A DNA stretch of 64,000 nucleotides from Streptomyces sp. 130 (GTDB lineage: Bacteria > Actinomycetota > Actinomycetes > Streptomycetales > Streptomycetaceae): contig NZ_VJNO01000003.1 in assembly GCF_007096885.1 (NCBI RefSeq), positions 186,001-250,000 of the forward strand. The letters are read 5' to 3'. Below the pieces are notes generated by a model. That model made no database searches. It saw only the letters and a program-made list of their open reading frames with translations, and had not been told where the DNA came from. A program made the translations under genes and the position numbers. Below, piece after piece: positions 54,101 through 64,000 of this stretch. The first letter of the stretch is position 1. Each line of letters begins with the position of its first letter.

Positions 54101-57100
54101 GGTCGACGGGCAGGCAGGCGGCCCCGGCCTTGGCGACGGCCAGCATCGCGACGACCCGGTCGGCGGTGCCGTCGGCGGCGAGGGCGACGAGGTCCCCGCG
54201 GCCGACGCCCCGGTCGTGGAGGTGGTGGGCCAGGTCGTCGGATCGGGCGTCCAGCTCGGCGAAGGTGAGCCGCCGGGCACCGGCCCGGACCGCGGTCCGC
54301 CCGGGGGTCCGGGCCGCCTGGGCGCGGAACGCCTCGGGCGCGGTCCGGGCGTGGACCGGGCGGACGGGCCCCGCAGCGGCCCGGTCCAGCTCGGCGCGCT
54401 CGGCCGCGTCCAGGAACGCGGCGGTGCGGACCCGCCCGTCGGGGTCGGCGGCGAGCGAGGCGAGCAGGCGGGTCAGGCGTGCGGCCAGGGCGTGCGCGGT
54501 GGCGGGGTCGAACAGGTCGGTGGAGAACTCCAGATTCCCGTCGAGCCCGGACGGCCGGCCGGCCTCGTCGCGGGTCTCCGTGAAGGTGAAGGTGAGGTCG
54601 AACTTGCTGATGCCGGTCCGCACGGGCTGCTCGGTCACGGTGAGGCCGTCGAGGCCGAGCGCGGTGTCCGCCTGGTTCTGCAGGACGATCATGGTCTGGA
54701 AGAGCGGGTGGTGGTCCTGCGCCCGGTCCGGGGCGAGGGCGTCCACCAGGCGTTCGAACGGCAGGTCCTGGTGGGCGTAGGCGGCCAGGTCGAACGCCCG
54801 CACCCGGTCGAGGACTTCGGCGAAGGTGGGGTCGCCGCTCAGGTCGGTGCGCAGGACGAGGGTGTTGACGAAGAAGCCCACCAGGTCGTCCAGGGCCTCG
54901 TCGGTGCGTCCGGCGACGGGGGTGCCGAGCGGGATGTCCTCGCCCGCGCCGTGCCGGGAGAGCAGGACGGACAGGGCCGCCTGGAGCACCATGAAGAGGC
55001 TGCATCCCCGGGCGCGGGCCAGCTCGGCCAGCGCCCGGTGCGTGTCGGCGTCCACGGGGAAGGTGAAGGCGTCGCCCCGGTAGGTGAGGACGGCGGGGCG
55101 CGGCCGGTCCAGGGGGAGGTCGAGCAGGCCGGGGGCTCCGGCCAGGGCGGTGCGCCAGTGGTCCAGCTGCCGGGCGGCCCGGCTGCCGGCGTCGTCCTCG
55201 TCGCCGAGGAGGGCGCGCTGCCAGAGGGTGTAGTCGGCGTACTGGACGCGGAGTCCGGGCAGGCCGGGTGCCTCGCCCCGGCTGCGGTGGCGGTAGGCCT
55301 CGCCGAGGTCGCGGGCCAGCGGGGCGAGCGACCAGCCGTCGCCCGCGATGTGGTGGACCAGGAGGACCAGCACGTGGGACTCGGCGCCCAGGCCGAGCAG
55401 CCGGGCCCGCACCGGCAGGTCCGCGGTGACGTCGAAGGCGTGCGCCACCTCGGCGGCCAGCGCCTCGTCCAGGCCGTCCGGCGGCACGGGCCGGGGGGTC
55501 AGGTCCAGGTCGGCGTGGTCGGCGGCGAGGACGAGCTGACGCGGCACACCGCCCGTCTCGGGGAAGACGGTGCGCAGGCTCTCGTGCCGGTCCACGACGT
55601 CCGCGAGGGCGCGTTCCAGGGCCGGGGCGTCGAGCGGTCCTTCCAGGCGCAGCACCAGCGGCACGTTGTAGGTGGGGCTCGGTCCCTCGAACCGGTTGAG
55701 GAACCACATGCGCTGCTGCGCGAAGGACAGCGGCAGCGGGTCCGGCCGGTGCGGGGTGCGCACCAGTGGCGGGGCGGCGGCTGCGGCGCCGTCGAGGGCG
55801 GCGGCGAGCCCGGCCGGTGTGGGATGCTCGAAGACCGCCTTGACCTGGAGTTCCACGTCGAGCGCGGTCCGGATGCGGGCGACGAGCCGGGTGGCGAGCA
55901 GGGAGTGGCCGCCCAGGGCGAAGAAGTCGTCGTCGGCGCCCACGGCCGGGAGGCCGAGGACATCGGCGACGAGCCCGCAGACGATCTCCTCGCGCGCGGT
56001 GCGGGCGGCGCGCCCGCGGGGCGCGGCGTGCTGCCCGGGCGCGGGCAGGGCGCGCCGGTCCACCTTGCCGTTGACGGTCAGCGGCAGCGCGTCGATCAGG
56101 ACGAACGCGGAGGGCACCATGTAGGCGGGCAGGGACCGGCCGACGGCTTCGGCGAGGTCGGCGGGGTCGGGGCGGACGGTCCCGGCGGGCACCACGTACG
56201 CGACGAGACGGCGGTCGCCCGGGACGTCCTCGCGTACGAGGGTGTAGGAGTCGGCGACGCCTTCGCAGCAGGCGAGGACGGACTCGATCTCGCCGGGTTC
56301 GATGCGGTAGCCGCGCAGTTTGACCTGGCTGTCGGCGCGGGAGACGTAGGCGATCTGCCCGTCCGGGGTCCACTTCACGAGGTCGCCGGTGCGGTACATG
56401 CGCCCGCCGTCCGGGTCGAAGGGGTCGGCGACGAACCGGGTGGCGGTCAGGGCGGGCAGGCCGGTGTAGCCCCGGGCGACGCCGCGCCCGGCGAGATACA
56501 GCTCGCCCGTGACCCCCGCCGGGACCGGGCCCAGCGAGCCGTCGAGCACGTGGAGCCGCATGCCGTCCAGGGGCCGGCCGATGGGCGGTGGGCCCGCCGG
56601 CAGGTCGGCGGCCACGTCGTAGCGGGTGGCGAAGGTGGTCGTCTCGGTGGGGCCGTACACGTGCAGGACGCGGACACCGGGTGCGGCGCCGGCGACCCGC
56701 TGCATGGCGTCGGGCGAGGCGAGTTCGCCGCCCGCGCAGACGAGGCGGAGTCCGGCGAAGGCGCCGGGGTCGGTGTCCGCGATCACGTTGAGCAGAGCGG
56801 TCGTCAGGAAGACCGCGGTGACGCCGTGTTCGCGTACGGCCGCGCGGAGCGTCCCGGGCTCCAGGACGCCTTCCGGCGCGACGACGACCGTGCCGCCGCG
56901 CAGGAGCGGCGCCCACATCTCGAAGGTGGACGCGTCGAAGACGTACGCCGAGTGCATCAGGACCGCGTCGGCCGCGCCGCCGTTCCAGGCGGAGTCCTCG
57001 GCCAGCGCCGCCACGTCGGCGTGGCTGACTCCGACGCCCTTGGGCAGGCCGGTCGAACCGGAGGTGAACATGACGTACGCGAGCGAGTCCGGGCCCGGTA

Positions 57101-60100
57101 CGGCGACGGCCCGGCCCGGTGCCGCGGGCGCGCCGCGCAGGATGCGGCCGGCGCGGTCCACGACGAGGACCGGGATGCGGCGGGCGGTCTCGGTCACCCA
57201 GGGGGTCCCGGCCGCCGGTTCGTCCACGACGAGGACCCGGACGTCCGCGACTTCGGCGACCTGGTCGAGCCGTTCCCGGGGCCAGCGCGCGTCCATCGGG
57301 ACGTACGCGGCGGCGGCGCGCACCGCGCCGAGGGAGGCGGAGACGACGGCCGGCGACCGGGAGAGCAGCACGCCGACGCCGGTCTCCGGGCCCGCTCCGA
57401 GGCCGGCGAGGGCTCGGGCGAGGTCCGCGGTGAGGGTGTCGAGCGCGGTGTACGTGAGGGGGGCGCCGTCACCGCGCACGGCCACGGCGTCCGGGGTGCG
57501 CCGGGCCTGTGCGGTGAAGAGCGCGGGCAGGGTGGTCTCCGGTGCGGGAGCGGGCAGTTCGCGGCCGGTGCCCCAGTGGGCGGTGCGGGTGTGCTCGTCC
57601 GGCGTCAGCAGGTCGTAGTCCGCGAGGGGCCGGCCGGGGTCGGCGGCCACCTGGTGCAGGAGCAGCAGCAGGCGCTCCGCCAGGGCCTCGGCGGTGACGC
57701 GGTCGAAGAGGGCGGTGGCGTACTCGATCCCGGCGGTGAGTCCGCCCCCGTCCCGCTCCTCACCGAAGGCGAACGTGAGGTCGAACTTGCTGAGGCCGTT
57801 GTGGACGAGCCGGTCCTCGACGACGAGCCCCGGCAGCTCGGGGCGTACGGCGTCCTGGTTCTGCAGGACGAGCATGGTCTGGAACAGGGGGTGGTGGTTG
57901 CGCGCCCGGGCCGGGTTGACGCTCTCGACCAGCCGCTCGAACGGCACGTCCTGGTTGGCGTATGCGCCGAGGTCGAACTCCCGCACGCGTGCCAGGAGTT
58001 CGCTGAAGGTGGGGGCGCCGGACAGGTCCGTGCGCAGGACGAGGGTGTTGACGAAGAACCCGACCAGGTCCTCCAGCGCCTCGTCGGTGCGGCCGGCGAC
58101 GGGCGTACCGAGCGGGATGTCGTCGCCCGCGCCGTGCCGGTGCAGCAGCGTGGCCACGGCCGCCTGGAGCACCATGAACAGGGTGGCGCCCGATTCCCGT
58201 GCCAGGCGCAGGAGTTCGGCGTGGAGTGCGGCCGGTACGTCGAAGGGGTGCACGGCCCCCGAGGGGTCGGTGCCGGCCGGGCGCGGGCGGTCCAGCGGCA
58301 GGTCGATGAGCCCGGGCAGGCCGGCGAGCGCGGCGTGCCAGTGGTCCAGCTGCTCGCGCAGCACACTGCCGGGGGTGTCCGGGTCGCCGAGGACGGTGTG
58401 CTGCCACAGGGTGTAGTCCGCGTACTGGAGCCCTCCGCGGAGCTCGGGCTCCCGTCCGGCGAGGCGGGCCCGGTAGGCGTCGCCCAGGTGGCGGGCGAGC
58501 GGGGCGAGGGACCAGCCGTCGCCCGCGATGTGGTGCAGGACCAGCACCAGGACGTGGTGGCCGGGCGCGGTGCGCAGCAGCCTGGCCCGCAGCGGCGGAT
58601 CGCCGGCCACGTCGAACGGCTCGCCCACGGCATCCGCGACGGCCGCCTCTAGCCGGGCCGGGGCGGTGCTCTCGACGGGCAGCGGGGGAACGACGGCATC
58701 GGCGGGCAGCACCGACTGCTGTGGCACGCCGTCCCGTTCGGGGAAGACGGTGCGCAGCGCCTCGTGCCGCTCCACGACGTCCCGCAGGGCGGCGCGCAGG
58801 GCGTCGGTGTCCAGCGGCCCGTCGATGGCGAGCACCAGCGGGATGTTGTACGAGGAGCTGGGCCCGTCGAGCCGGTTCAGGAACCAGAGCCGCTGCTGCG
58901 CGTACGACAGGGGCAGCGGGTCGGGCCGCTCGGCCACGGGCAGGACCGGCGGGCGGGAGCGCCTTTCGGTGTCCAGGGCCCGGGCGAGCCCGGCGACGGT
59001 GGGGTGCTCGAACAGCGTGCGTACGGCGAGGTCGGCACCGAGGACCGTGCGGACCCGGCTGACGACGCGCATCGCGAGGAGCGAGTGCCCGCCCAGGTCG
59101 AAGAAGCTGTCGTGCGGGCCGACGCCGGGGCGGCCCAGCACATCGGCGAAGATCCCGGCGAGCAGTTCCTCGCTCGGGCCGAGCGCGCCGGTGCCCCCGG
59201 TGGTGTGCGCGGCCTCGTCGTCCGGCCGGGGCAGGGCGCGCCGGTCCGTCTTGCCGTTGGGCAGGAGCGGCAGGTCGTCCAGGACGACGACCGCGGCCGG
59301 GACCATGTAGTGCGGAAGCGCCTGTGCGAGGGCGTCGCGCAGGGCGGCCGGGCGGGGCCCCGGGTCCCTGGTGACGGCGTAGGCGACGAGCCGGCGCTCC
59401 CCCGGCACGTCCTCCCGGATCACCGCGCAGGCGGCGGTGACCCCGGGGTCGGTGAGCAGGGCGGCCTCGATCTCGCCGGGTTCGATGCGGAAGCCCCGGA
59501 GCTTGATCTGGTCGTCGGCGCGGGAGACGTAGTCGAGCGTCCCGGCCGCGTTCCACCGGACCAAGTCGCCGGTCCGGTACATGCGGGCGCCGGTGCCGTC
59601 GAAGGGGTCGGCGACGAAGCGGGCGGCGGTGAGGCCGGGCCGGTCCAGGTAGCCGCGGGCGAGGTTGGGTCCCGAGAGGTGGAGCTCGCCGGTGACCCCG
59701 GGCGGGACGGGCCGCAGCCGGTGGTCCAGGACGTAGGCGCGCATGGTGTCGACGGGCCGGCCGATCGGCACGGTCTCGTACGGGGTGTCCGGCGTGGCGG
59801 GGACCAGGTGGGCGGTCGCGTCGATGGTGGCCTCGGTCGGGCCGTACAGGTTGTGCACCTGCGTCCGCCACCGCGCGGCCGTCTCCTCGGCGAGGGCGCG
59901 CGGCAGGGGTTCCCCGCCGCACAGGACGGCCCGCAGGCCGGGCAGGGGCGCGGCGTCGGCCGCCTCGGACAGGACGAGGGCGAGGTGGGAGGGCACGAAC
60001 TGGGCGATGGTGACGCCGAACCGGCTCATCCAGGACACCAGCGTGTCGGGCTCGGTGTTGGCTCCGGGCGGCAGCACGCACACCTCGGCGCCGTACATCA

Positions 60101-63100
60101 GGGGCAGCCACACCTCCCACACGGAGGCGTCGAAGCTGGTGGACGTCCGTGCGAGGACCCGGTCCCGCGCGGTGACCGCCAGGTGATCCGCCATCCAGGC
60201 CATGTGGTTGGCCAGGGCGCCGTGGGTGACGACCACGCCCTTGGGGCGGCCGGTCGACCCGGAGGTGTAGGTGATGTATGCCGGGTCCTCCGGGTGAGGT
60301 GTGCACGGGACCCGGGCGGCGGGGTCCGCGGGAGGCTGGAGCGGGGCCTCGAGGGCGAGCCGCGGGATGTCGCCGGTGGGCAGATCCTGAGTGGTGAGGA
60401 CCAGGACGGGCCGGGCGTCGTCCAGCATGTGGCGGATGCGGGCGTGCGGGTAGGCCGGGTCGACCGGCAGGTACGCGGCGCCGGACCGCAGCACGGCCAG
60501 CATCGCGACGACGGTGTGCGCGGAGGGCGGCGCGGCGACGGCGACCCTGGTCTCCCGGCCCGCACCGCGTTCGCGCAGCGCGCGGGCGAGCGCGTCGGCC
60601 CGGGCGTCGAGCTCGGCGTAGGTGAGGTGGGTGTGCGCGTCGCGCACGGCGACGGCTTCGGGCGTACGCAGGGCCTGTTCCCGGACCGCTTCGGGGGCGG
60701 TGAGCACCGGCAGGGGCCGGGGGGCGCCCTGTCCTCGGGCCAGGAGGCCGTCCCGCTCGGCGGGGGTGAGGGGGTCCAGGTCGCCGATGGGGCGGCCGGG
60801 GTCGGTGACGGCCAGGGTGAGGACGCGGGCGAAGCGGTCGCAGAGGGCGCGGGCGGTGGTGGCGTCGAAGAGGTCGGTGGCGTATTCCAGGTAGCCGCCG
60901 ATGCCCCCGGCGGCCTCCTCGGTCTGCGCGGGCGCGGCGGTTTCGGTCAGGGAGAACGTGAGGTCGAACTTGCTGCCCCCGTGGTGCCGGGACCGGTCGC
61001 GGACGGTGATGCCGGGCAGTTCCGGTTCGGCCCGGTCCTGGTTCTGGAGGACCAGCATCGTCTGGAAGAGGGGGTGGTGGTCGCCGGACCGCTCCGGGTT
61101 GACGGCCTCCACGATCCGTTCGAAGGGCAGGTCGCTGTGGCCGAAGGCGGCGATGTCCGACTGCTTGACCCGGTCGAGGAGTTCGCGGAACGTCGGCTCG
61201 CCGGAGAGGTCGGTCCGCAGGACGACGGTGTTGACGAAGAAGCCCACCAGATCGTCCAGCACCTCGTCGGTGCGCCCGGCCACCGCCGTGCCCAGCGGGA
61301 TGTCGCTGCCGGCGCCGTGGGCGCCGAGCGTCACGGCGAGGGCCGCCTGGAGCACCATGAACGGCGTGCACCCCGCCGTGCGGGCGAGCCGGACGAGCGC
61401 GGCGTGCGCCGGGGCGGGCAGGTCGAAGGGGACGGACGCGCCCCGGTGGCTGGGCACGGCGGGGCGCGGCCGGTCGAGGGGCAGCGCGAGCAGGCCGGGT
61501 GCGCCGCGCAGCGCCTCCTGCCAGAAGGCGGTCTGGCGGGCGGCGAGGCTGTCCGGATCGCCGTCGTCGCCGAGCAGCCGGTGCTGCCAGAGGGTGTAGT
61601 CGGCGTACTGCACGCGCAGCGGCGCCCAGTCGGGGGTGCCGGTGCCCCGCGTCCGGGCCAGGTAGGCGGCGGAGAGGTCGCGGCAGAGCGGGGCGAGGGA
61701 CCAGCCGTCGGCGACGATGTGGTGCAGGACGAGGACCAGGACGTGCCGGGCGGGCCCGTGCCGGAGCAGGTGGGCGCGGACGGCGGGGTCCCGGCCCAGG
61801 TCGAAGGGGGCGGTGCTCAGCCGGCGTACCGTCTCCGTCTCCCAGGCGTCCGCGTCCCGGTCCGCCGGAGGCCGTTCGACGGTGAGGGGGAGGAGCGACG
61901 CGGCGGCGTCGGCTTCGATGATCCGCTGCCGGGCGACGCCGTCGTGCTCGGCGAAGACGGTGCGCAGGCTCTCGTGCCGGACGGCCACGTCGGCCAGGGC
62001 GCCGCGCAGCGCCTCGGTGTCCAGGGGGCCGTCGAGTTCGAGGACGAGCGGGACGTTGTAGGAGTCGCCGGGGGCCTCGGACCGGTTGAGGAACCAGAGG
62101 CGCTGCTGGGCGAAGGACAGCGGCAGCACCTCGGGCCGGGGCTGCGCCGCGAGGACGGGCCGGGCGGCCCCCGCCGCGTCGAGGGCGGCGGCCAGGGAGG
62201 CCACCGTGGGGTGCTCGAAGAGCGTGGCGAGGGGGAGTTCGACGCCGAGGGCGGCCCTGACCCGGCCGGTGAGGCGGGTGGCGAGCAGCGAGTGACCGCC
62301 GAGGGCGAAGAAGCTGTCGTCCGCCCCGACGGCGCTCACGCCCAGGACGTCGGCGAACAGCCCGGCGAGCACTTCCTCGTACGCGGTGCGCGGCGCGCGG
62401 CCGGTGCCGGTGGTGGTCCGGGGCGCGGGCAGGGCGCGGCGGTCGACCTTGCCGTTGGGGTTGAGGGGCAGGGCGTCGAGGACGACGAAGGCGGACGGCA
62501 CCATGTACGCGGGCAGTGTGCGCGCGACGCGACGGGCCAGCGCGGCGGTGTCCGTGCGGGCTCCGGGCGCGGGCACGACGTAGCCGACGAGCCTGCGGTC
62601 GCCGGGGGTGTCCTCTCGGACGACGACACAGGCGCCGCGTACGTCGGGGTCGGCGAGCAGGGCGTGCTCGGTCTCGGCCGGTTCGATGCGGAAGCCGCGC
62701 AGTTTGACCTGGCCGTCGGCGCGCCCGACGTACTCGATGTCGCCGGCCGCGGTCCAGCGCACGAGGTCGCCGGTGCGGTACATCCGGCTGCCGGGCGCTC
62801 CGTACGGGTCGGCGACGAAGCGGGCGGCGGTGAGCGCGGCGCGGCCCTGGTAGCCGCGGGCGACGCCGTGCCCGCTCACGTACAGCTCCCCCACCACGCC
62901 GGGCGGCACCAGGTCCAGGGTGCCGTCGAGGACGTACAGGCCCATGCCGTCCAGTGGGCGGCCGATGGGCGGCACACCGGTGGTGGCGGCGGTGACGGGG
63001 TGGCGGGTGGCGAAGGTGGTGGTCTCGGTGGGGCCGTACACGTGCAGGACGAGCGTGCCGGGCGAGGCGGCGGCCACCCGCTGCATGAGGCCGGGGGTGG

Positions 63101-64000
63101 CGGCCTCCCCGCCGGCGGCGACCGTGCGCAGCCCGGCGAAGACCGCAGGGTCCGATTCGGCCATCGCGTTGAACAGGGCCGTGGTGAGGAACAGCGCGGT
63201 GGCGCCGTGCCGTTCCACCGCCTCGCGGACGGCGCGCGCCTCCAGGACGCCACCGGGGGCGACGACCACCCGGCCGCCGTTGAGGAGCGGCACCCAGATC
63301 TCGAAGGTGGAGGCGTCGAAGACGTACGCGGAGTGCATGATGACCGCGTCGGACACCCCGCCGGTCCAGGCGCTGTCGGCGGCGAGCGCCAGGACGTCGG
63401 CGTGGGTGACTCCGACGCCCTTGGGCAGTCCGGTGGAGCCGGAGGTGAACATGGTGTAGGCGAGCCGGTCGGGTCTGCTGACCCGGGGCAGCGGTCCGGG
63501 CCGTTCCGGCGCACCGCGCAGGAGCCCGCCGCGCGTGTCCACGACGAGGAGCGGCAGTTGGGCGGCGGCCTCCCGGACCCAGGGTTCGCGGGCGGTCCTC
63601 TCGTCGGCGATCAGGGCGCGGACGCGGGAGGCCTCGGCGACGCGGCCGAGCCGTTCGGCGGGCCAGGCCGCGTCCATCGGGACGTAGGCGGCGCCCGCCG
63701 CGACGGTCGCGAGGGTGGCGGCCGGCACGGCGGCCGAGCGCCCCAGGAGCACCCCGACGCCGTCCTCGGCGCCGATGCCCCAGCCGGTCAGCGCGCCGGC
63801 GAGCTCGTCGGCCGCCTGGTCCAGTCGCCGGTACGAGAGGGTGTGCGCCCCGTCCACGACGGCCGGGGCGTCCGGGGTCCGGCGCGCCTGGTCCCGGAAC
63901 GCCTCCGGGAGGGTCCGCGCGACGGTGTTCCCGGGCAGGGCGGTGCCGAGCCCCTGGGCGCGCAGGGCGGGGGCGGTGGTTTCGTCCACGAGTGGCAGGT
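51105..64000 (-). CDS. NRPS, A-T-C-A-T-C-A-T-C-A-T-E (5' end outside window)
   Basis: About 4297 residues are visible; the frame is open to the window edge and upstream codons read LPLVDE, the usual linker after a C domain, so the protein continues. Carrier serine codons are at 62289-62291, 59082-59084, 55902-55904 and 52728-52730 (the last in GGDSI, the form before an epimerase). C domains carry HHIVADG, HHIAGDG and HHIAGDG; the terminal E has [10 protein letters not shown]. Hand-read A codes are DAFFVAVTFK, DAWQVCLIDK, DAFFVAVTFK and DAWQVCLIDK. The second type resembles the glutamine code of tyrocidine synthetase. E makes the last residue D. It hands on to the downstream NRPS. Confidence 0.93.
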   Translation of the reverse strand, partial: LPLVDETTAPALRAQGLGTALPGNTVARTLPEAFRDQARRTPDAPAVVDGAHTLSYRRLDQAADELAGALTGWGIGAEDGVGVLLGRSAAVPAATLATVAAGAAYVPMDAAWPAERLGRVAEASRVRALIADERTAREPWVREAAAQLPLLVVDTRGGLLRGAPERPGPLPRVSRPDRLAYTMFTSGSTGLPKGVGVTHADVLALAADSAWTGGVSDAVIMHSAYVFDASTFEIWVPLLNGGRVVVAPGGVLEARAVREAVERHGATALFLTTALFNAMAESDPAVFAGLRTVAAGGEAATPGLMQRVAAASPGTLVLHVYGPTETTTFATRHPVTAATTGVPPIGRPLDGMGLYVLDGTLDLVPPGVVGELYVSGHGVARGYQGRAALTAARFVADPYGAPGSRMYRTGDLVRWTAAGDIEYVGRADGQVKLRGFRIEPAETEHALLADPDVRGACVVVREDTPGDRRLVGYVVPAPGARTDTAALARRVARTLPAYMVPSAFVVLDALPLNPNGKVDRRALPAPRTTTGTGRAPRTAYEEVLAGLFADVLGVSAVGADDSFFALGGHSLLATRLTGRVRAALGVELPLATLFEHPTVASLAAALDAAGAARPVLAAQPRPEVLPLSFAQQRLWFLNRSEAPGDSYNVPLVLELDGPLDTEALRGALADVAVRHESLRTVFAEHDGVARQRIIEADAAASLLPLTVERPPADRDADAWETETVRRLSTAPFDLGRDPAVRAHLLRHGPARHVLVLVLHHIVADGWSLAPLCRDLSAAYLARTRGTGTPDWAPLRVQYADYTLWQHRLLGDDGDPDSLAARQTAFWQEALRGAPGLLALPLDRPRPAVPSHRGASVPFDLPAPAHAALVRLARTAGCTPFMVLQAALAVTLGAHGAGSDIPLGTAVAGRTDEVLDDLVGFFVNTVVLRTDLSGEPTFRELLDRVKQSDIAAFGHSDLPFERIVEAVNPERSGDHHPLFQTMLVLQNQDRAEPELPGITVRDRSRHHGGSKFDLTFSLTETAAPAQTEEAAGGIGGYLEYATDLFDATTARALCDRFARVLTLAVTDPGRPIGDLDPLTPAERDGLLARGQGAPRPLPVLTAPEAVREQALRTPEAVAVRDAHTHLTYAELDARADALARALRERGAGRETRVAVAAPPSAHTVVAMLAVLRSGAAYLPVDPAYPHARIRHMLDDARPVLVLTTQDLPTGDIPRLALEAPLQPPADPAARVPCTPHPEDPAYITYTSGSTGRPKGVVVTHGALANHMAWMADHLAVTARDRVLARTSTSFDASVWEVWLPLMYGAEVCVLPPGANTEPDTLVSWMSRFGVTIAQFVPSHLALVLSEAADAAPLPGLRAVLCGGEPLPRALAEETAARWRTQVHNLYGPTEATIDATAHLVPATPDTPYETVPIGRPVDTMRAYVLDHRLRPVPPGVTGELHLSGPNLARGYLDRPGLTAARFVADPFDGTGARMYRTGDLVRWNAAGTLDYVSRADDQIKLRGFRIEPGEIEAALLTDPGVTAACAVIREDVPGERRLVAYAVTRDPGPRPAALRDALAQALPHYMVPAAVVVLDDLPLLPNGKTDRRALPRPDDEAAHTTGGTGALGPSEELLAGIFADVLGRPGVGPHDSFFDLGGHSLLAMRVVSRVRTVLGADLAVRTLFEHPTVAGLARALDTERRSRPPVLPVAERPDPLPLSYAQQRLWFLNRLDGPSSSYNIPLVLAIDGPLDTDALRAALRDVVERHEALRTVFPERDGVPQQSVLPADAVVPPLPVESTAPARLEAAVADAVGEPFDVAGDPPLRARLLRTAPGHHVLVLVLHHIAGDGWSLAPLARHLGDAYRARLAGREPELRGGLQYADYTLWQHTVLGDPDTPGSVLREQLDHWHAALAGLPGLIDLPLDRPRPAGTDPSGAVHPFDVPAALHAELLRLARESGATLFMVLQAAVATLLHRHGAGDDIPLGTPVAGRTDEALEDLVGFFVNTLVLRTDLSGAPTFSELLARVREFDLGAYANQDVPFERLVESVNPARARNHHPLFQTMLVLQNQDAVRPELPGLVVEDRLVHNGLSKFDLTFAFGEERDGGGLTAGIEYATALFDRVTAEALAERLLLLLHQVAADPGRPLADYDLLTPDEHTRTAHWGTGRELPAPAPETTLPALFTAQARRTPDAVAVRGDGAPLTYTALDTLTADLARALAGLGAGPETGVGVLLSRSPAVVSASLGAVRAAAAYVPMDARWPRERLDQVAEVADVRVLVVDEPAAGTPWVTETARRIPVLVVDRAGRILRGAPAAPGRAVAVPGPDSLAYVMFTSGSTGLPKGVGVSHADVAALAEDSAWNGGAADAVLMHSAYVFDASTFEMWAPLLRGGTVVVAPEGVLEPGTLRAAVREHGVTAVFLTTALLNVIADTDPGAFAGLRLVCAGGELASPDAMQRVAGAAPGVRVLHVYGPTETTTFATRYDVAADLPAGPPPIGRPLDGMRLHVLDGSLGPVPAGVTGELYLAGRGVARGYTGLPALTATRFVADPFDPDGGRMYRTGDLVKWTPDGQIAYVSRADSQVKLRGYRIEPGEIESVLACCEGVADSYTLVREDVPGDRRLVAYVVPAGTVRPDPADLAEAVGRSLPAYMVPSAFVLIDALPLTVNGKVDRRALPAPGQHAAPRGRAARTAREEIVCGLVADVLGLPAVGADDDFFALGGHSLLATRLVARIRTALDVELQVKAVFEHPTPAGLAAALDGAAAAAPPLVRTPHRPDPLPLSFAQQRMWFLNRFEGPSPTYNVPLVLRLEGPLDAPALERALADVVDRHESLRTVFPETGGVPRQLVLAADHADLDLTPRPVPPDGLDEALAAEVAHAFDVTADLPVRARLLGLGAESHVLVLLVHHIAGDGWSLAPLARDLGEAYRHRSRGEAPGLPGLRVQYADYTLWQRALLGDEDDAGSRAARQLDHWRTALAGAPGLLDLPLDRPRPAVLTYRGDAFTFPVDADTHRALAELARARGCSLFMVLQAALSVLLSRHGAGEDIPLGTPVAGRTDEALDDLVGFFVNTLVLRTDLSGDPTFAEVLDRVRAFDLAAYAHQDLPFERLVDALAPDRAQDHHPLFQTMIVLQNQADTALGLDGLTVTEQPVRTGISKFDLTFTFTETRDEAGRPSGLDGNLEFSTDLFDPATAHALAARLTRLLASLAADPDGRVRTAAFLDAAERAELDRAAAGPVRPVHARTAPEAFRAQAARTPGRTAVRAGARRLTFAELDARSDDLAHHLHDRGVGRGDLVALAADGTADRVVAMLAVAKAGAACLPVDLDYPEARVAHMLEDARPALFLAHDVARAARFTAVPRLALGDGAAWPAGRGAPPAAAAPGPDDAAYVIYTSGSTGRPKGVVVTHAALTNHMAWMAGHFGLTDDDRVLARTSPSFDASVWETWLPLLHGGATCPVPAALNHDPAGLLARMRDEGVTLAQFVPSHLALLLTETGPEAAPAALRAVACGGEPLTRALAARAGRAWATAVHNLYGPTETTIDATAHHVTAQAEEGGVPLGRPIDNTRAHVLDAALQPVPAGVTGELYLAGDGLARGYLGRPGLTATRFVADPSGPAGSRMYRTGDLVRRDADGLLHYVSRADDQVKLNGFRVEPGEIEAALTAVDGITAACALVREDRPGEQRLVAYTAGARLTDGELRARLTTSLPPYMVPAAFVALDALPLLPNGKTDRAALPAPERPDTARPGRAPRTAPERVLCEAFASVLRAPAVRTDDDFFALGGDSILSIQLVSRVREAGLAVTPRDVFVHRTPEAIAAVAAPLDGTAGEPDGHGTGTMEPTPIAAWFLDRPGTTDGYNQSGVLSTPAGAREDTLAAALQLLADHHDMLRLRVSRTAGGEPVLETLPPGAVTARRRLTRIDIAGLDTAAARAALTEAGERARRRLRPSAGAVFEAVWGDAGPGARGRLLLVVHHLCVDSVSWRILADDLAHAWRVATGTASALPAATTSYRRWSQLLAEQARTPARTGELPLWEEALRTPDPQLGYRPLDPFLDTADGTRTLTTQLPATWTKPLLTTVPGAFHAGVDDILLTALALAVNTWRGRPDTAVLLDLESHGREQIADHIDLSRTVGWFTSLYPVRLDPGPLDVRDPARFGPSLVERAVKRVKEQLRAVPDHGVGHGMLRHLNPATAPRLAAPAPQIGFNYLGRYAAPGQAAAGDWEVLTDAGGPRAQDPDMPVHHVLDINAHTEDLPEGPRLVARWTWPSDLLKEEDVGALAEAFNRALRAVAEHAEQPGAGGYTPSDLPLVSLNQAQIDRLQNKWGGRK

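Noticed and set aside
53370-58652. A 1760-codon plus-strand open frame opposite the large NRPS gene.
   Set aside because: Same reason: antisense shadow of C, A and T domains with low-complexity composition and no motif.

Overview
The window is high-GC actinobacterial DNA, almost certainly from a Streptomyces chromosome. Nearly every reading frame ends codons in G or C, and GTG and TTG starts are common. TetR, LacI, ArsR and MmyB-type regulators, an ScbR-type gamma-butyrolactone receptor, secreted glycosidases, a sortase-signal surface protein and a large NRPS all fit that genus. No rRNA, tRNA, CRISPR array, phage or plasmid module was seen.

Layout. 1-7.8 kb holds small housekeeping and hypothetical genes, a divergent TetR/MFS efflux pair with a dyad between them, a probable membrane-protein pseudogene, an S1 RNA-binding protein, and an ArsR regulator upstream of an M23 peptidase. 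8.0-10.4 kb holds dhaK-dhaL and a HAD hydrolase. 10.8-21.1 kb is a sugar locus: an ScbR-type regulator, a LacI repressor with two palindromic operators, then a tightly coupled seven-gene run (ABC binding protein, two permeases, GH130, Gfo/Idh/MocA, GH13, phosphomannomutase). GH130 enzymes act on beta-mannosides, some releasing mannose-1-phosphate, and the terminal phosphomannomutase could feed that into central metabolism. 21.1-25.2 kb holds a GNAT protein, a TetR regulator and a secreted GH30 with a ricin-type lectin tail.

25.3-29.5 kb is the most unusual part. It is a translationally coupled four-gene operon: an MfnB-like (5-formylfuran-3-yl)methyl phosphate synthase with all four expected active-site residues, an aldehyde dehydrogenase, an aryl-alcohol-type zinc alcohol dehydrogenase, and a carboxyl-O-methyltransferase-like enzyme. 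Together they could make a 2,4-substituted furan product; no furan operon of this make-up is known to me. A 168-bp MITE-like element with perfect 25-bp inverted ends sits exactly between this operon and the next, convergent gene.

29.7-43.5 kb holds redox enzymes (one SDR, two AKRs, one quinone reductase) with MmyB-type and probable MerR-type regulation, two acetyltransferases, an LAETG surface protein, a 142-bp almost pure G tract, a secreted lipase, a GH31 with two inserted CBM35-like modules, and a SapA-like secreted protein. 43.6 kb to the window edge is an NRPS assembly line on the minus strand. The upstream protein (cut by the edge) reads A-T-C-A-T-C-A-T-C-A-T-E, and the downstream one C-A-T-C-A-T-R. 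Hand-read specificity codes alternate between two types and end in a phenylalanine-like code before a reductive release domain, so the product is probably a peptide aldehyde or alcohol.
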